11,301 nucleotides of DNA from positions 1 to 11,301 of the forward strand of contig JAOZVK010000145.1 of NCBI GenBank assembly GCA_029938185.1. Direction: 5' to 3'. Below, piece after piece: positions 1 through 6,506 of the stretch. This DNA is from Bacteroidales bacterium (GTDB lineage: Bacteria; Bacteroidota; Bacteroidia; Bacteroidales; JAOZVK01). The notes under the pieces were generated by a model that had not been told where the DNA came from, made no database searches, and saw nothing but the letters and a program-made list of their open reading frames with translations. The translations under genes and the position numbers were made by a program. Numbering within the stretch: the first letter of the stretch is position 1; each line of letters starts with the position of its first letter.

Positions 1-72
1 ACTTAAAAAAATAGTTCTTGTGTATAATACGTGGAAGTTGGTATATTATAAAGAAGTATAGAATTTGTATGT

Positions 73-176
73 AAGGTCTTTGACCTATTTAATGTGACTT
101 ACGCATTTTTATAAATTGCTATCATGTAGCCAATTGTACAAAAACAAATGCTAAAAAAATTTTGTAAGACTACTTA
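73..176 (+). repeat. Intergenic repeat family, copy A (full length)
   Basis: This is a complete copy of the window's intergenic repeat. It begins with the palindrome AGGTCTTTGACCT (74-86), continues with CTATTTAATG and a CTTACGCAT block, has a central TCATGTAG...CAATTGTAC stretch, and ends in TTTTGTAAGACTACTTA (160-176). The tail contains a small TAAG-ACTA-CTTA hairpin. It matches copy G (7713-7817) and the reverse complement of 3641-3745 along its whole length. It stands alone upstream of the receptor phosphatase, with the tail end about 25 nt before that gene's start. No flanking target-site duplication is evident. Confidence 0.85.
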
Positions 177-200
177 ACTATTAAATTAAAAAAAAACATT

Positions 201-2564
201 TTGAACTATTATTTAAAAATATTACTATTTTTTTTGATAACATATTGTTTATCATTAATTAACTTAAATGCACAAGATGCAAAAGTTTTATTACTTAATA
301 ATAAGAGTGATGAAACCAATGTGACAAATTATTTAACTATATACGAAGATAAAAGTGGAAGTTTGAGCATCGATAATATAAAATCGAAAAATAATGAGTT
401 CACAGCATATAACAAAAGTCAAAAACTAAACAAAGAAAGTTTTTATTGGGGAAGAATAAATATTAAAAAAATTTCAAAAATTTCAATTCCTAAAATAATC
501 ACAATTGGTAAAAAACGACATTCTGATATTTCATCAATGTACTTATTTAACGAAAATATATTGTTAAAAGAAAGCAAAAGTGGACATTTTGTAAAAAGTA
601 ATGAAAAAGAAGTCAAACAGGAACTCGGAAGTAAATTTTTTATTAATCTTAAAGCAAATAATAACTATACTTTATATTTTAGAATAAAAAATATCTCTGG
701 CTTTAGACCAAATTTTTATATCACTATTCAAAATCAAAGTATATTTTATACTAAATTATCGCAAAGGAATATAACATATGGTTTGATTTTGGGAATTTTA
801 TCAATAATGTTTTTATATAACATATTGATTTTCTTTTTTAATAGACAATATATATATATATTCTATTCTCTTTATGTTTTTGGTTTAATTTTAAATATTA
901 TTGCTGAAAGAGGTTTATTGATTGAGTTTTTTATTCATCAAAATCCTATATTAAATCCTTTTATATTTATTTTATCAACAGGAGTAGCTCTAAGTTCATA
1001 CTTGCAATTTATAAGATTATTTCTTGATACTAAGAAACTTTACTTAAAATGGGATAAGTTGTTTGTTTTGCTTATAATAACCTATGTCCTTGTGACAATA
1101 GCTTTGTTAATAATACTTTCTATACAATTTAATGTATTTATAGCAATAAATGCAAGTAATATACTCAATTTTTTTGTTTTAATAATAGCTACCATATTTA
1201 TGGTCTATTTATTTCCAAAACGCAATTATATTAATTTATTTTTTATTAGTGGCACCGTTTTATTAACAACAGGAACTATTTTACAGTTAGTTTTATTATT
1301 AAATAAAATTAATATTGGTATTAATCCTCAACTTTTTCTAAATATTGGAGCTATTGGACAAATTATTTTATTTTCATTAGGATTAAGTTATAAAATGAAA
1401 CTTGTTGAGATTGACCGTAATAACTTAAATGTAAAACTTATAAAACAATTAAAACACAATGAGGAATTGAATAAAAAAGTTAATATAGAATTAGAAAATA
1501 AAGTAAAAGAGAGAACAACAGAAATTCAACTTCAAAAAGACAAGATAAGCAGTTATGCAGAAAATCTTAAAGAAAAAAATGTATTACTAATAGAAAATAA
1601 TGAAGAAATTAAACAACATAGAGAAGAGATTCAGGTAACAGTAGAAAGCCTTATGGATGCAAATGAAGAAATAAGCAAACAAAAAATAATACTTGAACAA
1701 ACAAATAAAGACATAACAGATAGTATAAGTTCTGCAAAAAGAATACAAACAGCAATGTTGCCATCTATTGGAATTATAAAAAAATATTTTAATGATTATA
1801 TGATATTATATATGCCACGAGATATTGTTAGTGGCGATTTTTATTGGACTCGTAAAATAAATGATTTAGTAATTCTTGCAGTTGCCGATTGTACAGGTCA
1901 CGGAGTACCCGGAGCCTTTTTAAGTATGTTAGGAATATCTTTTTTGAATGATATTGTATCAAAAAGCAAAATAATTGAAGCCAATTTGATATTAGAAAGT
2001 TTAAGAAAAATGGTAAAAACTTCATTAAATCAAGAGGGTAGTAAAGTTAAAGTTAGCGAAGGAATGGATATATCATTGTGTATTATAAATACAAAAACAA
2101 ATAAATTATACTATTCGGGAGCAAATAATCCTATATATATAATAAAAGAAAATAATAGTGTCACACAAAAAGAGTTTAGTATTTTAAAGACTGATAGTAA
2201 AATGAAAATTTTTAATTCAGAATGTGAAAACCAAATAATCGAATCTAAACAAAACTGCTTGCTTGAAATTAAACCAACACGAAATCCGATAGGAATGTAT
2301 GTCAAAGAAAAACCTTTTGAAGCACATGAAGTACAATTAAATAGTGGGGATAAATTGTATATGTTTTCCGATGGGTATGTAGACCAAATAAGTGATACTA
2401 AAAAAGGAAAATTCAATTCTAAACGACTTAAACAATTATTATTAACTATTAATAGCAAAAATATGAGTAGTCAAAAAGCTATTTTATCATCAGAATTTGA
2501 TAATTGGCGTTCATCTATTAAACAAATTGATGATATTTTGATTATAGGTGTAAAAATAAAATAA
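201..2564 (+). CDS. 7TM-DISM receptor with SpoIIE-type PP2C serine phosphatase domain
   Basis: This is an inner-membrane signalling phosphatase of 787 aa. A signal peptide (about 1-24, ending ..LNAQ) precedes an extracytoplasmic DISMED2-like beta domain (about 26-180). Seven hydrophobic segments follow (about 190-405), then a charged coiled coil (about 405-505), then a SpoIIE/RsbU-type PP2C domain (about 505-787). Phosphatase signatures are RIQTAMLPS, PRDIVSGDFYW (about 539-549), VADCTGHGVPGAFLSM (about 560), MDISL (about 621), GDKLYMFSDGYVD (about 715) and a final DDILIIG (about 776). The metal-binding acidic residues are therefore present and the enzyme is probably active. Related proteins sense an external ligand and dephosphorylate a serine on an anti-anti-sigma (STAS) partner, but none is encoded here. 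The start is a TTG. It is preferred because it gives the complete signal peptide, and no upstream in-frame ATG was seen. The ligand is unknown. Confidence 0.93.
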   Translation: MNYYLKILLFFLITYCLSLINLNAQDAKVLLLNNKSDETNVTNYLTIYEDKSGSLSIDNIKSKNNEFTAYNKSQKLNKESFYWGRINIKKISKISIPKIITIGKKRHSDISSMYLFNENILLKESKSGHFVKSNEKEVKQELGSKFFINLKANNNYTLYFRIKNISGFRPNFYITIQNQSIFYTKLSQRNITYGLILGILSIMFLYNILIFFFNRQYIYIFYSLYVFGLILNIIAERGLLIEFFIHQNPILNPFIFILSTGVALSSYLQFIRLFLDTKKLYLKWDKLFVLLIITYVLVTIALLIILSIQFNVFIAINASNILNFFVLIIATIFMVYLFPKRNYINLFFISGTVLLTTGTILQLVLLLNKINIGINPQLFLNIGAIGQIILFSLGLSYKMKLVEIDRNNLNVKLIKQLKHNEELNKKVNIELENKVKERTTEIQLQKDKISSYAENLKEKNVLLIENNEEIKQHREEIQVTVESLMDANEEISKQKIILEQTNKDITDSISSAKRIQTAMLPSIGIIKKYFNDYMILYMPRDIVSGDFYWTRKINDLVILAVADCTGHGVPGAFLSMLGISFLNDIVSKSKIIEANLILESLRKMVKTSLNQEGSKVKVSEGMDISLCIINTKTNKLYYSGANNPIYIIKENNSVTQKEFSILKTDSKMKIFNSECENQIIESKQNCLLEIKPTRNPIGMYVKEKPFEAHEVQLNSGDKLYMFSDGYVDQISDTKKGKFNSKRLKQLLLTINSKNMSSQKAILSSEFDNWRSSIKQIDDILIIGVKIK

Positions 2565-2609
2565 GTTATTTAGAAATATTAATTTACATAATTTATTAAA
2601 AATTATGTA

Positions 2610-2698
2610 AAGTCTTCGACCTATTTAATGTTGCTTACACATTCTGCTAATATTTTAATAATGTAATATATAACAAAATATAAATACCGAAAAACTTC
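2610..2698 (+). repeat. Intergenic repeat family, copy B-left (tail truncated)
   Basis: This copy starts with the hairpin AAGTCTTCGACCT (2610-2622), 45 nt after the receptor phosphatase stop codon. It continues CTATTTAATGTTGCTTAC and runs to ..ACCGAAAAACTT, after which the usual TTGTAAGACTACTTA tail is replaced by unrelated sequence. It aligns with the reverse complement of 2755-2844 at roughly 80 percent identity by eye, so the two form arms of a long inverted repeat. Confidence 0.8.
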
Positions 2699-2740
2699 TA
2701 TTTTTTAGATATAATTGACATAAATTAGTTGTTGAATTTG

Positions 2741-2845
2741 TAAGTAGTCTTACAAAAGTTTTTCGGTACATATATTTTGTTAAGTTACGCATTATTAAAG
2801 TATTAACAAAATGCATCAGCCACATTAAGTAGGTCGAAGACCTTA
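2741..2845 (-). repeat. Intergenic repeat family, copy B-right (full length, inverted)
   Basis: This is a full copy on the minus strand. Read that way it begins TAAGGTCTTCGACCT, continues ACTTAATGTGGCTGATGCA, and ends TTTTGTAAGACTACTTA (plus-strand 2741-2757). It is the partner arm of 2610-2698, and the central part of both B copies (AATAATG..., AACAAAATAT, ACCGAAAAACTT) differs from the centre shared by copies A, C-right and G. The 387-bp gap 2565-2951 therefore holds this inverted pair, a spacer of about 42 bp, and about 105 bp of AT-rich leader before the sigma factor. I see no gene or RNA gene in it. Confidence 0.85.
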
Positions 2846-2951
2846 GTTTACTAAAAGCACCATTTAATTATTTTATTGAATAAAAAAGATAAGAATCAAA
2901 TTTGTTCATCTAAAATTATTAAATTTACAGCACAAAATAATAAATAAAATA

Positions 2952-3560
2952 TTGGAAAAGCACAGAAAAATACATAAACTATCAGATATTGAGCTTATTG
3001 ATAGGTATAAAGCTAATAATGATACTTTAAATATAGGTATTCTATTTAAACGATATACCGATTTTGTTTTTCTTGTTTGTATAAAATATCTAAAAAATGA
3101 ACAGAAAAGTAAAGATGCTACAATGCAAATTTTTGAAAAACTTTTGCTTGATTTGAAGAAACATAAAATCGAAAAGTTTAAGCCATGGTTGCATATTGTA
3201 AGTAAAAATCATTGTTTATTGCAATTAAGAAAAGATAAGTATACACTTAAAAAAAACAAAGATTATGAAAAAGATTATAAATTGTTTATGGAAAATGAGA
3301 CTAAAACTTATCTTATAAATGAAGAAGATAAAGAAAAAGAATTGAATAAACTGGAAGTTGCAATACAAAGACTTAATAATGAGCAAAAAGAATGTATAGA
3401 ATTGTTTTATATTCAAGAAAAATCTTACAAAGAAGTTGTTGACGAAACAGGTTATTCTATGAAACAAGTAAAAAGCTATATTCAAAATGGTAAACGAAAT
3501 TTAAAAAATATACTAACTAAACTAAATATTACATTATTGTTTTTGTGGTATATTTTCTAA
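2952..3560 (+). CDS. ECF-type RNA polymerase sigma-70 factor
   Basis: The product is a 202-aa extracytoplasmic-function sigma factor, the usual length for the family. Region 2 covers about residues 20-95, with the RYTDFVFLVCIKYLKN and DATMQIFEKLL helices and the PWLHIVSKNHCLLQLRK stretch that normally contacts the -10 element. Region 4 covers about 132-190 (LNNEQKECIELFYIQEKSYK, then a helix-turn-helix ending VKSYIQNGKRNLKNIL). The start is TTG; the next in-frame Met lies inside region 2, so a later start would break the fold. An unusual short hydrophobic tail (about the last 11 residues, NITLLFLWYIF) follows region 4. The stop codon's last base is the first base of a repeat hairpin. The next gene encodes its probable anti-sigma factor, but 243 bp away instead of overlapping as is common. 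Confidence 0.93.
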   Translation: MEKHRKIHKLSDIELIDRYKANNDTLNIGILFKRYTDFVFLVCIKYLKNEQKSKDATMQIFEKLLLDLKKHKIEKFKPWLHIVSKNHCLLQLRKDKYTLKKNKDYEKDYKLFMENETKTYLINEEDKEKELNKLEVAIQRLNNEQKECIELFYIQEKSYKEVVDETGYSMKQVKSYIQNGKRNLKNILTKLNITLLFLWYIF

Positions 3561-3640
3561 TGTCTTCGACATATTTAATGCCTAAAGTTTATTTACACAC
3601 AAATTTATTTTTGTATTTTAATTAACTGGAAATAAATAAT
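3560..3640 (+). repeat. Intergenic repeat family, copy C-left (degenerate)
   Basis: Only the head is clear: a perfect 13-nt hairpin ATGTCTTCGACAT (3560-3572) followed by ATTTAATG. The hairpin's first A is the last base of the sigma factor stop codon. Compared with the common AGGTC/GACCT stem, one base pair is changed on both sides (G to T and C to A), which keeps pairing. The rest is only loosely alignable to the opposite arm (TTTGTAT, TTAATT and AAATAAAT blocks), so the right boundary is approximate. Confidence 0.6.
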
Positions 3641-3745
3641 TAAGTAGTCTTACAAAAGTTTTTTGGCATTTATTTTCGCACAATTAACTACATGACAGCA
3701 GTATACAAAGATGCGTAAGCCACATTATATAAGTCAAAAACCTTA
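3641..3745 (-). repeat. Intergenic repeat family, copy C-right (full length, inverted)
   Basis: Read on the minus strand, this copy starts TAAGGTTTTTGACTTAT, continues AATGTGGCTTACGCATC, has the CTGTCATGTAGTTAATTGTG centre of copies A and G, and ends ACTTTTGTAAGACTACTTA (plus-strand 3641-3659). The head stem is retained through G-T wobble pairs. With C-left it makes a tail-to-tail pair that fills most of the gap between the sigma and anti-sigma genes. Confidence 0.85.
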
Positions 3746-3747
3746 TA

Positions 3748-3755
3748 TATTTTTG
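3748..3755 (+). promoter_or_regulatory. Possible Bacteroidetes -7 box before the anti-sigma gene
   Basis: The octamer TATTTTTG fits the TAnnTTTG -7 consensus of Bacteroidetes and lies 48 nt before the ATG at 3804. It would start transcription near 3760 and place the mini-hairpin at 3774-3786 in the leader. No convincing -33 TTTG was found. A second octamer match lies at 3606-3613, and such matches arise easily in AT-rich DNA, so this is tentative. Confidence 0.3.
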
Positions 3756-3786
3756 GCGTAAGCAACATAAAAAGGCTCGAAGAGCC
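3755..3786 (-). repeat. Intergenic repeat family, copy D (head-only mini copy)
   Basis: On the minus strand this reads GGCTCTTCGAGCC, then TTTTTATGTTGCTTACGCC, matching the first 32 or so bases of the family and then stopping. The hairpin (3774-3786) has a G-C outer pair and a C-G third pair where other copies have A-T and G-C, so two stem positions changed together with pairing retained. It ends 17 nt before the anti-sigma ATG and would lie in its mRNA leader. Confidence 0.7.
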
Positions 3787-3803
3787 AAATATAAATAAAT
3801 AAA

Positions 3804-5096
3804 ATGACTAATAAACTAAATAAAATATTTGGGCAATCTGATTGTGTTAGCATTAACAAACTTAGAAAATATATAAATGGAAAACTTTCTAGTTCGGAGA
3901 ATCATGCAATCGAAAAGCATATATCAGATTGTAGTATGTGCAGTGATATTTATCATGGATTACTAATAATTCCTGATAAAACAAACTTAGAATTAAACGT
4001 TAATGATATAAATAAAAAAATTGACTCAAGGAATAAAAAAGTTTCAAAAATAAGAAACCTTAAAACTATTCGATATAAGTTTGCTATTGCGGTATCAATT
4101 TTACTAATTATATCATCTACAATTTGGTTATATAATTATACTAATAATGAAACAACTTATACCTCGGAAAGTTTAGAAATAGTTTCAGATGATTTTGAAT
4201 TAAAAAGAGAAGCTTCGGATAAGGATATAATCAATGTAAATGAAAATAAAAAAATAAAAAGAGATGAAAATACATTTATCATTAAAGATAAAAGAAAAGA
4301 AAAAACAATTGATAATACAAAAACAAATAAAGATGAAGACATAAAAATAAATAAAGAAAAAGATATAAAAACTGATGATGAAGATGAAAATTACATAAAT
4401 GAAGGTGAAAAAAATATTTCTGTTAAAAAACAAAATTTAAAAATAGAGAAAAATGTAGAAAAAAAAGAAAGCAAGCAAGAAGAAACCATTGAAATTTTCG
4501 ATGAAGAAGAAATATCAGAAAAGGATGAAGATATTTTAGATGATATGGTGTATAATGAAAAAAATAAATTAAAAAGAAGAGATAAACAAGCAAAAAGATT
4601 TAAATCTGACAATGTAAATGCTTTAGCGGGTGTAGAAAGTATAAATAGCAGGTATATTAAACGAAGAGCAAAAAGTAATACGTGGGAGAGTATAAATGAT
4701 AAAGTTGTTGTTGATAAAATACAGATTGATAGTTTTATAGATATTAATAATAAGCTATTATTTAATACAGCAATAGATAATTATAATAATGGAAAATACA
4801 GCAAGGCAATTATATTGTTTGAAAAAATCTTAAATATTGAACCTAATAATTATCAAGCAAATTATTTTTGCGCAAACTCATATTATGGTATTAATGAATA
4901 TGGAAAAGCTATAAAAAGATATTACAAAATAATAAAACAAGGTAAAGGAGAGTTTTATGAATCGGCCCAATGGTATAGGGCAAAATGCTATAAAAAACTT
5001 GGAAAAAAAAGAGTTGCAAAAAAATTATTTAATAAAATAATTAATGCTAATAGTTCGTATAAAAACAAAGCTAAAGATGAAATTATTGAAAAATAA
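3804..5096 (+). CDS. Zinc-finger anti-sigma-like membrane protein with C-terminal TPR domain
   Basis: This 430-aa protein is the likely partner of the sigma factor upstream. The cytoplasmic N-terminus carries the zinc-binding anti-sigma motif H39-x3-C43-x2-C46 in a zf-HC2-like segment (about 14-55), typical of factors that clamp an ECF sigma factor. One membrane helix follows (about 93-110). A very Lys/Glu/Asp-rich low-complexity stretch (about 120-290) then leads to a TPR-like domain (about 315-425) with NTAIDNYNNGKYSKAIILFE and YGINEYGKAIKRYYKIIKQG repeats. By topology the linker and TPRs would be periplasmic and could bind a signal protein. The role is inferred from domain order and gene order. 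The stop codon TAA overlaps a repeat hairpin by one or two bases. Confidence 0.85.
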   Translation: MTNKLNKIFGQSDCVSINKLRKYINGKLSSSENHAIEKHISDCSMCSDIYHGLLIIPDKTNLELNVNDINKKIDSRNKKVSKIRNLKTIRYKFAIAVSILLIISSTIWLYNYTNNETTYTSESLEIVSDDFELKREASDKDIINVNENKKIKRDENTFIIKDKRKEKTIDNTKTNKDEDIKINKEKDIKTDDEDENYINEGEKNISVKKQNLKIEKNVEKKESKQEETIEIFDEEEISEKDEDILDDMVYNEKNKLKRRDKQAKRFKSDNVNALAGVESINSRYIKRRAKSNTWESINDKVVVDKIQIDSFIDINNKLLFNTAIDNYNNGKYSKAIILFEKILNIEPNNYQANYFCANSYYGINEYGKAIKRYYKIIKQGKGEFYESAQWYRAKCYKKLGKKRVAKKLFNKIINANSSYKNKAKDEIIEK

Positions 5097-5116
5097 GGTT
5101 TCCGACCTTTTTAATA
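5095..5116 (+). repeat. Intergenic repeat family, copy E-left (head only)
   Basis: The sequence AAGGTTTCCGACCTTTTTAA starts within the TAA stop codon (5094-5096) of the anti-sigma gene. The 13-nt palindrome is at 5096-5108, with one G-T wobble and a TCC loop. The remaining family consensus is not recognisable beyond about 5116. Confidence 0.6.
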
Positions 5117-5154
5117 CTGTTATAACTCTATCATCAAATTACATATGAATAATT

Positions 5155-5264
5155 CTTACTTAGCACCCATAAAAGTTTTTACATATTTTGCATAAGGCAT
5201 AAATTCAGATATACAATTAATTACAAATTAAGCGAAAGCATCATTAAAATAGGTCAAAGACCTT
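5155..5264 (-). repeat. Intergenic repeat family, copy E-right (diverged, inverted)
   Basis: On the minus strand this begins AAGGTCTTTGACCTATTTTA, continues ATGATGCTTTCGCTTA, shares a TAATTGT block, and ends AAAACTTTTATGG..., a diverged form of the AACTTTTGTAAGACTACTTA tail. The head hairpin (5251-5263) lies 16 nt before the ATG at 5280. With E-left it again brackets the gap between two genes. Confidence 0.65.
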
Positions 5265-5279
5265 TAAAAATTAATAAAA

Positions 5280-6308
5280 ATGAAAAATAAACTATTATTA
5301 TTTATATTGTTAGGATTACTATTATCAGAAATAAAATTATATAGTCAAAAAAAAGATATAGTTGAAACAACTTTAGATGCTACTATATATACATCTTTTT
5401 TTGATATAGTAAAAGAAAAAGTGAAAACTTATGTTAATAAATCAGCAATAAATATAGTTAACCAACGCGAATCAAAAACTAAATTATATTCAAATTTTTA
5501 TATTAACAAAAACGATTATTTAAAGCTTGACTCATTGATGAAAACATGGGGGTATGTTTCGAATAAAGTAGTTAAAACTAATAATCATATTTTAAAAATT
5601 GATAAAATTGATATAGAAATAAAATATTTAGTACAAAAAAAACAGTCATACAATAGTGAAATATCTAAAATGACTGAAAAAGGAGATAGATATTATAAAT
5701 ACTGGGAAGAAATAAGGTTTATAGAAAAACAAATTTTTAGTTTACAAAAAAAATTAAAAGACTACAAAATTAACAATACTTATTATATTAATATTACACT
5801 ATATAATGAAAGTGTTGATTTGACAACAAGTGATTTGTCGTGGGTAAATATGCCTGGAGCTTCGTTTGATATGTTATTTGTAGAATCACCAGTATCATCA
5901 ATTTCAGCATCGCAATATATGGGGTTTTCGCTTAAATACTTGTTTACAAGAGGGAAATCGTATGCTATTTTAGGAGCTTTAAAAGAATCGTCCGATGAAG
6001 TTGAAGATAATGACAGATATAAAGAATTGTTTATTTTGGGATTTGGACAAGATTTTTATTCCAAACATTTTGGTCGTGGAAAAAATAAGTTTTTGAATTT
6101 GTATACAGGTTATAATATTGGTGGTGTTTTTGCTACTGGTGAAAACTCAAAAAGTAAAATTTTTTATCTCGCACCTTTTTTGGGTATTGAGCTTTTCAAA
6201 AATAAATATATTTTGTTAGATACAAGAGCTGGATATTTTGTACCTTTTTATAAAAATAGAAATCTTCGAGGTATTATGGTAAATGCATCATTCAATTTTG
6301 TTTTTTAG
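5280..6308 (+). CDS. Exported DUF4349-like protein with C-terminal beta-barrel-like region
   Basis: This 342-aa protein has a signal peptide (about 1-22, ..KLYSQ). Residues about 30-180 resemble the DUF4349 fold: a beta segment, a run about one residue comparing states (LDSLMKTWGYVSNKVVKTNN), then a long helical hairpin (KIDIEIKYLVQKKQSYNSEI to FSLQKKLKDYKI) and a return strand YYINITLYNE. The remaining part (about 195-342) alternates polar and hydrophobic residues with many glycines and aromatics and ends in Phe (ASFNFVF), as in outer-membrane beta-barrels. I do not recognise a named family for the whole protein. Placement after an anti-sigma factor suggests an envelope stress target or sensor, but that is inference. 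Its TAG stop lies inside a repeat hairpin. DUF4349 similarity is judged by eye. Confidence 0.75.
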   Translation: MKNKLLLFILLGLLLSEIKLYSQKKDIVETTLDATIYTSFFDIVKEKVKTYVNKSAINIVNQRESKTKLYSNFYINKNDYLKLDSLMKTWGYVSNKVVKTNNHILKIDKIDIEIKYLVQKKQSYNSEISKMTEKGDRYYKYWEEIRFIEKQIFSLQKKLKDYKINNTYYINITLYNESVDLTTSDLSWVNMPGASFDMLFVESPVSSISASQYMGFSLKYLFTRGKSYAILGALKESSDEVEDNDRYKELFILGFGQDFYSKHFGRGKNKFLNLYTGYNIGGVFATGENSKSKIFYLAPFLGIELFKNKYILLDTRAGYFVPFYKNRNLRGIMVNASFNFVF

Positions 6309-6324
6309 GTCTTTGACCTATTTA
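6307..6324 (+). repeat. Intergenic repeat family, copy F (head only)
   Basis: The perfect palindrome AGGTCTTTGACCT (6307-6319) followed by ATTTA overlaps two bases of the TAG stop codon of the preceding gene. Family similarity ends about 6324. No U-rich run follows closely, so it is not a typical intrinsic terminator by itself. Confidence 0.65.
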
Positions 6325-6427
6325 CAAATTCTGTTGTGGTTTAAAACATGTCACATATTCTTATTTATATGCGTTGTATGTTGTTATATTTTTTAATTGC
6401 AATGAAAATCAATAATATAATCGCCTA

Positions 6428-6458
6428 CTGTTGGTGTGGCTTAAAGCCACACCGACAG
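6428..6458 (+). terminator. Strong hairpin terminator between convergent genes
   Basis: Arms 6428-6442 and 6444-6458 pair over 15 bp with a single G-T wobble (T6432 with G6454); the practical loop is TTAAA. It is followed on the plus strand by TTTT (6459-6462), which suits termination of the rightward gene ending at 6308. The GC-rich stem contrasts with the surrounding AT-rich DNA. On the minus strand no T run follows, so termination of the leftward capA-like gene here is less certain. Confidence 0.7.
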
Positions 6459-6506
6459 TTTTAAACAAGCAAGATGTAACAAACCAGTACAAGAAATTGC
6501 AAATTT

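Noticed and set aside
2565..2951. Retron or other reverse-transcriptase-linked inverted repeat RNA
   Set aside because: The long inverted repeat invited this, but no reverse transcriptase is encoded in the window and the arms are family repeats found elsewhere.
4157..4612. Minus-strand Phe/Ser-rich open frames opposite the anti-sigma gene
   Set aside because: They are the complement of the Lys/Glu-rich linker codons and have no start context or family resemblance.
6307..6319. AGGTC-TTT-GACCT hairpins as ordinary intrinsic terminators
   Set aside because: The stem is only 5 bp and no U run follows immediately in most copies; the convincing terminator of this gap is 6428-6458.
3560..6324. Integron cassette array with attC sites after each gene
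   Set aside because: Repeats follow the genes directly as attC sites do, but I see no GTTRRRY/RYYYAAC core sites, no integrase, and the genes form a sigma/anti-sigma set in one orientation instead of random cassettes.
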